From the IMG/VR virus record IMGVR_UViG_3300020160_002227, positions 1 through 31,511 of that record: a DNA stretch of 31,511 bases. The stretch is one strand, 5' to 3'. The DNA is from a virus. The position numbers and the translations under genes were made by a program. Below, one piece after another: positions 1 through 7,649 of this stretch. The notes below the pieces were generated by a model. The model did not search any database. It was not told where the DNA came from and saw only the letters and a list, made by a program, of their open reading frames with translations. How positions within the stretch are numbered: the first letter of the stretch is position 1; each line of letters starts with the position of its first letter.

Positions 1-1
1 A

Positions 2-778
2 AGCACTGTTGCTGGACCAACAGGTCCAACAGGACCGCAAGGTTTGCAAGGACCAAAAGGTGACACAGGGGATGCAAGCACTGTTGCTGGACCAACAGGA
101 CCAACAGGTTTAACTGGACCAACAGGTCCAACAGGACCGCAAGGTTTGCAAGGACCAAAAGGTGACACAGGGTTAACAGGACCAACAGGGCCAACGGGTC
201 CACAAGGCCTGCAAGGAATACAAGGTGTTAAAGGTGATACAGGTGCAACTGGAGCAGCAAGTTCAGTACCTGGTCCAACAGGACCAGGCGGTGCACAAGG
301 AATTCAGGGTCCTAAAGGAGACACGGGCGAAACTGGACCACAAGGAGCAGCTGGATCTGCAAGTTTTAACGGAACAAGCGATGCAATTACAGCCGCACTT
401 ACTATTGATAAAATTGCTTATCCTGCAATAACTATGTTAAACGTAACAAATAGCGGTGCCTCAGCTTATTTATTTATTAACCAATACGGCGGAGGAAATC
501 CAACTATTTATGCAATTTCAGGAACCACAATCGCATTTAATTTAAACGTTGCAGGACACCCATTTCTAATTAGATTCTCTGGGGCAAACTATGATACTGG
601 TTTAATTCACGTATCAACAACAGGAGATGTATCGACTGGTACTAATGCTCAAGGAAAAACTAGCGGAACCTTGTACTGGCAAGTTCCTTATAGCATAAGT
701 GGAAATTATGGATATTTATGTTCTTTTCACAGCGGCATGGCGGGAACAATAGTTGTTAAGGATATAGCTACATTATGA
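2..778 (+). CDS. Collagen-like tail fibre with C-terminal cupredoxin-like domain (5' partial)
   Basis: The frame is open from the first bases of the window, so the true start lies upstream; the TTG at 44 is only an internal codon. About 120 visible residues are Gly-X-Y collagen repeats ([19 protein letters not shown] type), expected to form a trimeric shaft. The last roughly 135 residues are a beta-rich domain with GHPF, then CSFHSGM, then a terminal TIVV strand. This is the pattern of a cupredoxin, with His, Cys, His and Met in the order of a type-1 copper site and the Cys-x2-His-x2-Met spacing of amicyanin. A homologous domain is inside the gene at 23025. Collagen-like shafts are common in phage side fibres, so a virion adhesin is likely. 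Metal binding is inferred only. The stop overlaps the next start as ATGA. Confidence 0.85.
   Translation, partial: STVAGPTGPTGPQGLQGPKGDTGDASTVAGPTGPTGLTGPTGPTGPQGLQGPKGDTGLTGPTGPTGPQGLQGIQGVKGDTGATGAASSVPGPTGPGGAQGIQGPKGDTGETGPQGAAGSASFNGTSDAITAALTIDKIAYPAITMLNVTNSGASAYLFINQYGGGNPTIYAISGTTIAFNLNVAGHPFLIRFSGANYDTGLIHVSTTGDVSTGTNAQGKTSGTLYWQVPYSISGNYGYLCSFHSGMAGTIVVKDIATL
12..172 (+). repeat. 59-base perfect direct repeat in collagen-coding DNA
   Basis: Bases 12-70 and 114-172 are identical, a 102-base (34-codon) period that keeps frame. A second overlapping repeat of about 24 bases has a 75-base offset (1-24 and 76-99). In-frame tandem copies would let the Gly-X-Y shaft grow or shrink by recombination or slippage. 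Confidence 0.85.
368..775 (+). other. Cupredoxin-like domain (type-1 copper ligand pattern)
   Basis: The domain follows the last collagen repeat. Candidate ligands are His (codon 557-559, in GHPF), Cys (719-721), His (728-730) and Met (737-739). The first His lies 54 residues before the Cys, within the range seen in known cupredoxins. Fold and copper binding are inferred from the motif pattern only. Confidence 0.5.
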
Positions 779-1017
779 CAATAGAAATTATAGGAAATTG
801 GGAATGGAAAGTAGAAGAGGGTGAAACACCTCCTTTGCTAAATCTTACTATTAAGAATATTTCTGAAAATAAAACCGTAAAGTTACTTAATATTAATTGG
901 GCTACTGGAAGAGAAGATTTTCTTGAGCACTCTTACAACATGGCAATTGAAACTCTTAATAATGGAGATAATTGCTGTCTTGAAGGAAAGGTTGTGATGG
1001 TAGAAGATGGCATCTAG
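775..1017 (+). CDS. Small protein of unknown function
   Basis: This encodes 80 residues. The start overlaps the upstream stop (ATGA), and the end overlaps the next gene by 11 bases, so it is translationally coupled on both sides. It begins [17 protein letters not shown] and has alternating hydrophobic and polar residues consistent with a small beta protein. There is no signal peptide or membrane segment. Its place between two fibre genes suggests an accessory or assembly factor for one of them, but I do not recognise the family. Confidence 0.75.
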   Translation: MTIEIIGNWEWKVEEGETPPLLNLTIKNISENKTVKLLNINWATGREDFLEHSYNMAIETLNNGDNCCLEGKVVMVEDGI

Positions 1018-2320
1018 AATAAGAATAAGAAGAGGCACAACTACTCAATGGGATTCATCTACTAAAATTCTAGAATCTGGCGAGTTGGGATTAGATGTAA
1101 CATTAAATAAGCTAAAGGCTGGTAATGGCACAAGCTTATGGACAGCACTTCCATATATTAATATTTTACCTAGTGAATTGTCAGAGCTTGCTCAAGATGC
1201 AGTTGAAGCGGCAATTACAGCAGGAACGGGAATCACTAAGACCTACAATGATACTGCAAACACAATTACTTTAGCGGTAGATACTACTATTGCAAATAAA
1301 ACCTATGTCGATACCGCCGTATCTGGATTAGGCAGCACTTCTGCAACAACTTATGTGCCACTCAACGTTGTTGGAAATGCAGATGGGGTTGCCTCACTTG
1401 ATGAAACTGGTAAAATTCCAGATTCTGAAATACCAGCAGAAATTACAAGAAATACTTTAGCTCAAACTTTAACAAACAAAACAATTGGTCTTGGAACTGG
1501 GATCACATCAATTGCTCAATACGATAACATATCTGGATTTTTTGGGCAAAGCAACATAGCAATTTACCAGGCAGGTCTTGATCGGGGCGGCAGAATAAGC
1601 ATTAGCGCAGAAGGAGTTATTTCTGTAGTAAATTCTGGAATAGGATATGTGTCAGGAATAGTAACTACTAGTGGCGGAACAAGACTTATTATATCGGTAG
1701 GAGGAAATACTCTTAGCGGAACCTTGGCTGAATTTAATGCAGCATTAACAGATGGAGATTTTGCTACACAGTCTTATGTTTCCACAGCAGTATCAAATCT
1801 TTTAGATTCTGCGCCAGAAACACTAAACACTTTAAATGAACTTGCGGCAGCAATAAATGATGATGCTTCTTATGCAGCTACTATTACAACTGCTTTAGGA
1901 ACTAAAGCTCCAATTGCCTCCCCTACGTTTACTGGAACAGTTGGCGGAATCACAAAAGACATGGTTGGTCTTTCAAATGTAGATAATACCTCCGATAATA
2001 CAAAAGCTTTAATTTCTTATATTCCAGTATCATCTGCTACACGGACAATTAGTTCCGCCACAGACAAAAACACCCTTATTGAATGCAGCGTTGCTTGCAC
2101 AATTACAATTCCAAATGACACACAAGACGCAGGCTGGCCAATAGGATCAATGGTTGAAGTTAGACAAACTGGAACAGGGCAGGTTACTATAACAAAAGAT
2201 GCGGAAGTAACAATGGTAGGAACAGACTCCCAATTTAAATCAAGAGTTCAATGGAGCACAATTATGATAGAAAAAAGAGCAGCAAACTCCTGGTTAGTTA
2301 CAGGAGATACAACTGCATAA
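1007..2320 (+). CDS. Tail fibre with tropism-determinant-like N-terminal domain
   Basis: This encodes 437 residues. The N-terminus (RIRRGTTTQWDSS..GELGLD..LNKLKAGNG) matches the short domain at the N-terminus of phage Mtd-type and hyaluronidase-type fibres, which forms a trimer base. Repeats typical of long fibres follow: AGTGITKTYNDTANTITLAVD near residues 70-90, YVPLNVVGNADGVASLDETGKIP near 120-145, and a SAPETLNTLNELAAAINDD / APIASPTFTG block near 265-310. These blocks recur in the 756-aa fibre at 5340. The last 95 residues (TITIPNDTQDAG, VEVRQTGTGQVTI) look like a phage fibre-tip beta domain. The role is probably a receptor-binding fibre. No retroelement variable region is seen. Confidence 0.85.
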   Translation: MASRIRIRRGTTTQWDSSTKILESGELGLDVTLNKLKAGNGTSLWTALPYINILPSELSELAQDAVEAAITAGTGITKTYNDTANTITLAVDTTIANKTYVDTAVSGLGSTSATTYVPLNVVGNADGVASLDETGKIPDSEIPAEITRNTLAQTLTNKTIGLGTGITSIAQYDNISGFFGQSNIAIYQAGLDRGGRISISAEGVISVVNSGIGYVSGIVTTSGGTRLIISVGGNTLSGTLAEFNAALTDGDFATQSYVSTAVSNLLDSAPETLNTLNELAAAINDDASYAATITTALGTKAPIASPTFTGTVGGITKDMVGLSNVDNTSDNTKALISYIPVSSATRTISSATDKNTLIECSVACTITIPNDTQDAGWPIGSMVEVRQTGTGQVTITKDAEVTMVGTDSQFKSRVQWSTIMIEKRAANSWLVTGDTTA

Positions 2321-3666
2321 TGCCAAGAGGACCCAGAAGAAGACATAATGCATCTGTCTCAAGGCTAAAAGCTTTACTTTCCCTTGTAGAAGATTTTAGT
2401 AGACTAACACTTGTAAATGCAGGACTGACTTCTGCAAAATGGAAGCATTTGGTTGCTGGATGGGCAATAGCGGCAGGTAAAGGAACTTCAGCCACAGTTG
2501 GTGCATTAATAGCAACAACATTTTCATCTACTAATGCGGTTATAAAAGCAAAAAATCCAGCATCGGGTGTAGGCCCAGCTTTTTGGGTCACAGACTCTGG
2601 AAACTATTGGGCGGTAGTAAAAAATACAACAAATATTTGTCAAACTTGTTCGGCATGCGGACAATATAATAGCTGTTCTTATTGTAGCTCATACGCCTAT
2701 GGGTCTAGTGCATCTTGTGGTTGTGCTTCATATACTCAGACTACATGTTGCAACCAATACAATTATGGACCAAGTCCAAGTTGCGGATGTGCTTCATATA
2801 CTACAACATCATGCTGTAGTCAATATGGGACTTGTACTGTATGCTCCTCATATGGAACACAAACATGCTGTACTGCTTACTCTGCTTATACATGTTGTAT
2901 AGCAAGCGTTCCATTTTATTACACATGCTGTACTGGATATAGCTCAGCTAGCTGTTGCACAGAATATTATACATACTATGGTCGTTTTTGCTGTGCCGCA
3001 TATGTTTATAATTCATACAAAGGTGGAACTGTATGCGGACAATATTATGAGTGTGCAGTAACTCTATGTTTTTCATATGGAACATGTACAACCTGTTCTT
3101 CATACAGCGAATGCTCGGGATCATATTGTTCAGTGTACGGTAGCTGCCAACAATGTGTCGCATATGGGGATTGCACAGTTTGCACTGGATACTCACAGCA
3201 ATCATGCTGTACTGCTTATACTTCATGCACAGTTTGTGCTGCATATAATTCATGTCAAGTATGTTCAGGCTATACTTCATGCACAGTTTGTGGAGCATAT
3301 AATCAGTGCCAATACTGCGACGGATATTCCTACGGACCAAGTGCATCCTGCGGATGTGCTTCATCGTATACATATAATTGCAACTGCGCCGACCATCATA
3401 AAATAGATTTAATTAAAAAAGAAGGCGGATCAGAAACAGTTATATCTTCAACGAGTAATTCAACTTCAGCAATTGCGGGAATTAAGGTAACCACTGATGG
3501 CAATAGTGTTACAGCTCAAGCTTACTCAGATGTAAATTATTCTTCTCAAGTCGGCTCAGACTTAACCACAACAAATAGTGGACAGAAGTCGAAGGATCAT
3601 GGTATAATTTCAAGAGCTTCAAATGCAAGCCAAGGCTACACCATAGATGAATTTAGGGTAAATTAA
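2320..3666 (+). CDS. Jelly-roll-like tail protein with a Cys/Tyr-rich repeat insert
   Basis: I place the start at the ATG of the TAATG overlap (2320), giving 448 residues; the in-frame ATG at 2251 would lie deep inside the upstream fibre. Residues 1-106 contain GPAFWVTDSGNYWAVV, a strand pair typical of jelly-roll/LamG-like actinophage minor tail proteins. Residues 357-448 contain the matching later strands (KIDLIKKEGGSETVISS, IKVTTDGNSVTAQAYSD, YTIDEFRVN). Between them lies a 250-residue insert with about 50 Cys and many Tyr in 9-residue units. The insert therefore appears to sit in a surface loop of one fold. Cys-rich inserts at this point occur in some actinophage tail proteins to my recollection; their function is unknown to me. 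The role is probably a virion-surface adhesin. Confidence 0.8.
   Translation: MPRGPRRRHNASVSRLKALLSLVEDFSRLTLVNAGLTSAKWKHLVAGWAIAAGKGTSATVGALIATTFSSTNAVIKAKNPASGVGPAFWVTDSGNYWAVVKNTTNICQTCSACGQYNSCSYCSSYAYGSSASCGCASYTQTTCCNQYNYGPSPSCGCASYTTTSCCSQYGTCTVCSSYGTQTCCTAYSAYTCCIASVPFYYTCCTGYSSASCCTEYYTYYGRFCCAAYVYNSYKGGTVCGQYYECAVTLCFSYGTCTTCSSYSECSGSYCSVYGSCQQCVAYGDCTVCTGYSQQSCCTAYTSCTVCAAYNSCQVCSGYTSCTVCGAYNQCQYCDGYSYGPSASCGCASSYTYNCNCADHHKIDLIKKEGGSETVISSTSNSTSAIAGIKVTTDGNSVTAQAYSDVNYSSQVGSDLTTTNSGQKSKDHGIISRASNASQGYTIDEFRVN
2638..3387 (+). repeat. Nonapeptide Cys-x2-Cys-x2-Tyr repeat array
   Basis: Residues 107-356 of the host gene are built mostly of 9-residue units (27 bases). There are two variants: x2-C-x2-C-x2-Y (such as TSCTVCAAY, NSCQVCSGY, TSCTVCGAY, NQCQYCDGY) and x4-CC-x2-Y (such as GTQTCCTAY). 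A longer unit, YGPSxSCGCASY, occurs three times (around 2695, 2765 and 3330) and seems to frame the array. I count about 50 Cys in 250 residues. At DNA level the units are diverged, so this is not a recent tandem expansion. Confidence 0.9.
3599..3608 (+). promoter_or_regulatory. Possible extended -10 inside the Cys-rich gene
   Basis: ATGGTATAAT lies 58 bases before the ATG at 3667. The same 10-mer or close variants precede other gene blocks (14284, 20461, 28257). It is inside a coding region, so chance is possible, but it could drive the small-gene block at 3667-5318. Confidence 0.25.
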
Positions 3667-4065
3667 ATGAATACTAAGATTAGTTTTATTCAAGGCCTTA
3701 AAGATTACTTTAGAGATATTGCTATTTATGTAAAAACTTTTACAAGTAAGTATTTAAGACATAATTTAAAAATTGGATACAGAACTCCAAAAAACCATGA
3801 ATTTATTCCCGATCAATCTAAGCTTGGAATGCACCTAGCCATATTAGATCCAACATCTATGATAGTAGAGGATATTATGACAACCAATCCAAAATTTGGC
3901 AACTTGCTTAAAATGGGTCCAATTTTTATTGAGATTAATCATGAGCAAAAAAACAAGCTAGATTTAGATTCTAAAAACTGGATATATAATGAAGACGAAA
4001 AGGACTTTTTTGAAATCAAAGATATAGAACCAGTCCCCCTAGAAGAATGGAATAGCAATGGTTGA
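3667..4065 (+). CDS. Conserved-looking phage protein of unknown function
   Basis: This encodes 132 residues, starting directly after the upstream stop with AGGG 8 bases before the ATG. The sequence is charged and soluble, with no repeats, signal peptide or membrane span. The middle contains LGMHLAILDPTSMIVEDIMTT, and the C-terminus is acidic with Trp. It is unlike the fibre genes around it in having low Gly/Thr/Ser content, which points to an enzyme-like or regulatory protein rather than a shaft. It opens a block of four such genes. I do not recognise the family. Confidence 0.7.
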   Translation: MNTKISFIQGLKDYFRDIAIYVKTFTSKYLRHNLKIGYRTPKNHEFIPDQSKLGMHLAILDPTSMIVEDIMTTNPKFGNLLKMGPIFIEINHEQKNKLDLDSKNWIYNEDEKDFFEIKDIEPVPLEEWNSNG

Positions 4066-4300
4066 TCCATTTGAAAGGCCAGCCAGGCCCTGGGACCTAT
4101 ATAATAAAAAGATAGGTCGTGTAGACAATTTAACGGCATCAGAAAGACTTGAGATTTGCAAAGGTTGTACTTTTTTTATAAAAACTACTAGCCAGTGCAA
4201 AAAATGTGGTTGCCTTATGACGGCAAAAACAAAGTTACCAAACGCAGAATGCCCTATTGGAAAATGGGGACAGACTAAGATAGAGGAGGAAACAAAATGA
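4058..4300 (+). CDS. Small zinc-ribbon-like protein
   Basis: This encodes 80 residues and overlaps the previous gene by 8 bases and the next by 4 (ATGA). The core is ERLEICKGCTFF (residues 29-40), then QCKKCGCLM (46-54), and C-P-I-G-K-W near 65-70. The two Cys-x2-Cys pairs could hold one zinc ion, and the further Cys residues are conserved in small phage proteins of this type that I recall from cyanophage and other aquatic phage genomes. The function of the family is unknown to me. Candidate roles are nucleic-acid or protein binding. The zinc role is inferred from Cys spacing. Confidence 0.75.
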   Translation: MVDPFERPARPWDLYNKKIGRVDNLTASERLEICKGCTFFIKTTSQCKKCGCLMTAKTKLPNAECPIGKWGQTKIEEETK

Positions 4301-4569
4301 CAGTATACGAAGAATGGCTATCTACACAAAATGTTCCTGTTGCAATGCCACCAGAGAACATTAAAAAAATGGCCTATGTTATTGATGGAAAAGTTGTTCA
4401 GACCCTAGCTACAGACGAAAGAATGTGGGCTATTATCTTGAGCGAACCAACAATTGTTGACATTACAGATATAACATTTCCAGATCGTGTAGAAGGCGAG
4501 CTTATTTCACAAGTTGCAATAGGCCAAGACTGGACATACGACGGAACAACATTTACACCACCAGCTTAA
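4297..4569 (+). CDS. Small phage protein of unknown function
   Basis: This encodes 90 residues, coupled to the upstream gene by ATGA and with AGGAGG about 9 bases before its start. The central stretch MAYVIDGKVVQTLATDERM is followed by LSEPTIVDITD, and the C-terminus (GQDWTYDGTTFTPP) has the look of the short trailing motifs of fibre-associated proteins, in which a tyrosine and a YDG.xF.PP end are common. I recall similar small proteins in aquatic myovirus genomes near structural genes, but no function. It may be a virion accessory or an assembly helper. Confidence 0.7.
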   Translation: MTVYEEWLSTQNVPVAMPPENIKKMAYVIDGKVVQTLATDERMWAIILSEPTIVDITDITFPDRVEGELISQVAIGQDWTYDGTTFTPPA

Positions 4570-4577
4570 GGGTATAA

Positions 4578-5318
4578 ATGAAAAGAATTAAATTTGTTGT
4601 TTCTCCAGATATAACAGACATACTTGAGCCATCTCCTATGAAGAATTATATTCCTCAGTGGTATAAAGATGGAGAGATGTATGATGATAAAAACTCTGCA
4701 GGACTAAAAACGTGTGTACCATTTCTTGATGTAATGCTATCGGGATACGCATTGACAACCATTGATGATTTAAAAATATCAAGAGAAGGTGGTTTTGTTG
4801 TTATTGAAGATGGTGAAATAAAAGAAGATGGTTCATTTGAACCTAATCAAAAAAGACCTTCACATAACCATGAAATTAAAGACAATCAAATTTTTAGTAG
4901 ACTGGTAAATGAAAGAAAAGGTTCAACTGGATCCACTATACCAAGACCACCAGGACATATGCAAAACCATTTTGTTTGGGGAGGCAAATGGGGATGGAAA
5001 GTTCCAAGAGGATACTCCGTACTAGTAACACATCCCTTTAATAGGCTTGATCTTCCATTTACAACATTGTCTGGAGTTATTGACAGCGATGGCTGGGTTC
5101 CATCTGGAAATATTCCTTTTTTCTTAAAAGAAGATTTTGAAGGAGTTATTCCGAAAGGAACTCCAATAGCTCAACTACTTCCCTACAAAAGAGATTCCTG
5201 GGTTATGAAAATTAGTAAAATACTTCAGGCTCGTTACACCGTTGACATTAAAAGCCACTCAAAAGGTTCAGATGGATACTACAAAAAGAAGTATTGGAAC
5301 CGCAAGAACTATAACTAA
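4578..5318 (+). CDS. Conserved phage protein, beta-barrel-like, function unknown
   Basis: This encodes 246 residues, with AAGGG just upstream of the ATG. Recognisable family signatures are YIPQWYKD (residues 24-31), the KTCVPFLDVMLSGYAL stretch near 44-59, a His/Asn-rich middle (HNHEIKDNQ), and THPFNRLDLPFTTLSGVIDSD (near 152-172) followed by IPKGTPIAQLLPYKRDSW. I recall proteins with this set of motifs in cyanophages and some bacteria, all uncharacterised. The spacing of beta-turn glycines and the final barrel-like strands suggest a double-stranded beta-helix or trimeric barrel. The GTPIAQL stretch is only superficially like dUTPase. The C-terminus is basic and Tyr-rich. No function can be assigned. 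Confidence 0.75.
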   Translation: MKRIKFVVSPDITDILEPSPMKNYIPQWYKDGEMYDDKNSAGLKTCVPFLDVMLSGYALTTIDDLKISREGGFVVIEDGEIKEDGSFEPNQKRPSHNHEIKDNQIFSRLVNERKGSTGSTIPRPPGHMQNHFVWGGKWGWKVPRGYSVLVTHPFNRLDLPFTTLSGVIDSDGWVPSGNIPFFLKEDFEGVIPKGTPIAQLLPYKRDSWVMKISKILQARYTVDIKSHSKGSDGYYKKKYWNRKNYN

Positions 5319-5326
5319 GCAAGGGG

Positions 5327-5332
5327 TATAAT
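5327..5332 (+). promoter_or_regulatory. -10 box for a probable leaderless transcript
   Basis: TATAAT, within GGGGTATAAT, ends 7 bases before the ATG at 5340, which places transcription start at or beside the start codon. No ribosome site lies between the box and the ATG. No good -35 is seen at 16-18 bases. Confidence 0.5.
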
Positions 5333-5339
5333 ATAAGAT

Positions 5340-7610
5340 ATGGCAACTACATTCCCTACAACACTAGATCAACTGTTAAATCCAGCAGCTACTGATTCTG
5401 TTGAGTTTGTATCTCATGCCGCCCAACATTCAAATGCCAATGATGCAATTGAGGCCCTAGAGGCCAAACTTGGTGTTGATAATTCTACAAATGCCGCAAC
5501 CATAGACTACAAGGTTCGGGACCTAATATCTAAAATTTATACAAATGAAATGGCGCAGGATGCCATCGCTACCGCATTGGCCGCAGGAACCCATGGGAAT
5601 ATAACCGTTGCTTATGATGATGTAGCAAACTCATTGAGCCTAACAGCTACATATGATGATGAAGAAGTCATGGACGCTATTGCCACATCTTTAACTGCAG
5701 GCACGGGGATTACAAAAGTTTATAATGATGTTGCAAATACAATAACCCTATCGGTAGATACGACAGTTATTGCTACATTAGTAAATGGATTTGTACCTCA
5801 GTCTCAGCTAGATATTGATGAGAGAATCCAGGACGTAGCAGCAAAATTAATTACAGATGGAACTCACTACAACATAACCGTCTCATATGATGATACAGCT
5901 GCAAAACTAAGTTTAAGTGCAAATTATGATGACGAAGAGGTCATGGATGCTATTGCAACTTCTTTAACAGCGGGAAATGGCGTAACAAAAACCTATGACG
6001 ATGTCGCTAACACCATAACCCTTGCGGTAGACACCACTGTTATTGCAGATCGGACATATGTCAATACAGCAATATCTAATTTAATAGACTCAGCCCCAGC
6101 CGTGTTAGATACGCTAAATGAAATTGCCGCCGCAATTGGCGATGATGCAAATTTTGCAACAACTATAACTAACGCTCTTTCTCTAAAAGCCCCGCTAGCC
6201 TCCCCAGCATTTACTGGACTACCAACAGCGCCAACCCAATCTCCAGATGATAATTCAACCACAATCGCTACAACCGCTTTTGTTCAAACAGCAAAAACAG
6301 GCGCTACACAAAATGCAAAAACTTATACCGATGCTGCAATTACAGCACTCGGAAGCACAGCAGCCACAACCTATGTTCCTTTATCAGAGGTAGGTCAAGC
6401 AGACGGAATTGCAACACTTGATGAAAATGGAAAAGTCCCTTTAACGCAATTAAATATAGACGAGAAAATTCAAGACGTAGCTGCAGGACTAATAACATCT
6501 GGCACACATACAAATTTAACCGCAACCTATGATGACGTAACAGGAAAGATTAACTTTGTAGCAGTAGCTCAATTAACACAAGAGCAAGTCCAGGACGCAA
6601 TTGGCCCTCTATTTGCACACGGAACTAATCCAAATATATCAGTCACATATGACGATGAAGCAAACAAAATGATTCTAGAAGCATATATTCCTGCATCTAC
6701 TGCTAAAATGTCTCCTACTGCCCCACTGAGCCCTATAGACGGACAGTTCTGGTTTGATACAGATGAGTATAGAAGTGGAAATACAAGATCTTTAAAGGTA
6801 TGGAATGCCTTAACAACAACTTGGGAGTATGTCTCAACAGATCTTTCTTTATCAACTACTAACACATGGACCTCTAAGAATACATTTACTAACGGAATCA
6901 TTATTGGTCTTGATGCCGCACCATTAACACCAGTACACGGACAAATTTATTATAATAAATCTTTAAATAAGCTAAAGGTATACGACGGATTATTGTGGCA
7001 AGATATTCAAGGAAGCGGTGGAGGCGGCGGCGGATTAACATTAATTCCAACCGATACTTCAGTTGCTCCAAGCACATTCTTTGTTGGATTAATTGCCCCA
7101 CCAAGTGGAGCTACAACAGCAGGAGATCTTTGGATAGATGTTGACGATGATGCAGGTGCTACTGAATTTGTTTTTGCTGGACCCAATCCTCCAGCCCAAG
7201 GAACTTTTGGAATGGACACGCTATGGATTGATACAGATGATCCCGACCTTCCTTTAATTTATTCAGACAATGAGCCACCATCATACTCAGCAATAGAGGG
7301 CGACTTCTGGGTAGACCTAGATGACACAAGCGGTCAATCAATTTTGTCTTCAACTACAGCTCCAAATCCTTTGCAAACAGAATTTTGGCTAGACTTAACA
7401 ACAGAAGAAGGCGAAATAACTTATTCTGATTTGTTTAAAAACAATGCTGCACAAATAACAAACTTTGCTAGTTTGCCAGCAGCTAATTTACATGGCGGAA
7501 TGATAGCATACGTCTCATCAGAGGCTTCTTTATATGTAGCAGCGGCAGGACAATGGATAAAAATATTCCCAACCTTTGATTCGGAAACGTTAATTTGGGC
7601 TGGGGTTTAA
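5340..7610 (+). CDS. Long repeat-built tail fibre
   Basis: This encodes 756 residues and is the first gene after a 21-base gap holding TATAAT, with no ribosome site. The N-terminus (FPTTLDQLLNPAATDSVEF..HAAQHSNANDAIEALEAKLG) is the common head of phage fibres that dock to a baseplate or tail. Three tandem YDD-type modules follow (DDVANSLSLTATYDDEEVMDAIATSLTAG and variants; residues about 75-240), then the LDTLNEIAAAIGDD / APLASPAFTG and NGKVPLTQLNIDEKIQDVAA modules. The last third carries repeated Trp/Asp motifs (GQFWFDTD, GDLWIDVDDD, DTLWIDTDD, GDFWVDLDD, TEFWLDL) after a poly-Gly hinge. The acidic clusters could bind calcium (inference). It is a likely adhesin sharing blocks with the gene at 1007. 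Confidence 0.85.
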   Translation: MATTFPTTLDQLLNPAATDSVEFVSHAAQHSNANDAIEALEAKLGVDNSTNAATIDYKVRDLISKIYTNEMAQDAIATALAAGTHGNITVAYDDVANSLSLTATYDDEEVMDAIATSLTAGTGITKVYNDVANTITLSVDTTVIATLVNGFVPQSQLDIDERIQDVAAKLITDGTHYNITVSYDDTAAKLSLSANYDDEEVMDAIATSLTAGNGVTKTYDDVANTITLAVDTTVIADRTYVNTAISNLIDSAPAVLDTLNEIAAAIGDDANFATTITNALSLKAPLASPAFTGLPTAPTQSPDDNSTTIATTAFVQTAKTGATQNAKTYTDAAITALGSTAATTYVPLSEVGQADGIATLDENGKVPLTQLNIDEKIQDVAAGLITSGTHTNLTATYDDVTGKINFVAVAQLTQEQVQDAIGPLFAHGTNPNISVTYDDEANKMILEAYIPASTAKMSPTAPLSPIDGQFWFDTDEYRSGNTRSLKVWNALTTTWEYVSTDLSLSTTNTWTSKNTFTNGIIIGLDAAPLTPVHGQIYYNKSLNKLKVYDGLLWQDIQGSGGGGGGLTLIPTDTSVAPSTFFVGLIAPPSGATTAGDLWIDVDDDAGATEFVFAGPNPPAQGTFGMDTLWIDTDDPDLPLIYSDNEPPSYSAIEGDFWVDLDDTSGQSILSSTTAPNPLQTEFWLDLTTEEGEITYSDLFKNNAAQITNFASLPAANLHGGMIAYVSSEASLYVAAAGQWIKIFPTFDSETLIWAGV

Positions 7611-7624
7611 TAAAAGATATGTTG

Positions 7625-7630
7625 TATAAT
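7625..7630 (+). promoter_or_regulatory. Possible -10 box
   Basis: TATAAT sits in the 39-base gap before 7650, ending 19 bases upstream of the ATG. A GGAGAGG ribosome site lies at 7634-7640. No -35 or TGn extension is seen. Confidence 0.3.
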
Positions 7631-7649
7631 AGTGGAGAGGTAATCAAAT

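Noticed and set aside
2251-2319. Upstream start for the Cys-rich protein
   Set aside because: It would overlap the preceding fibre by 70 bases in another frame; the TAATG at 2320 is the usual coupling pattern in this window.
1007-2320. Diversity-generating retroelement target, suggested by the tropism-determinant-like N-terminus
   Set aside because: No reverse transcriptase, template repeat or C-type lectin variable region is visible in the window; the N-terminal domain is common in ordinary fibres.
2948-3373. 141-aa open frame on the minus strand under the Cys-rich array
   Set aside because: It mirrors the repeat codon usage of the plus-strand gene (TGT/TGC/TAT), has no ribosome site, and its Met/His/Tyr-rich product looks like an antisense translation.
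4578-5318. dUTPase-like enzyme, from the GTPIAQL stretch
   Set aside because: The other conserved dUTPase motifs are missing, and the family signatures elsewhere in the protein point to a different uncharacterised group.
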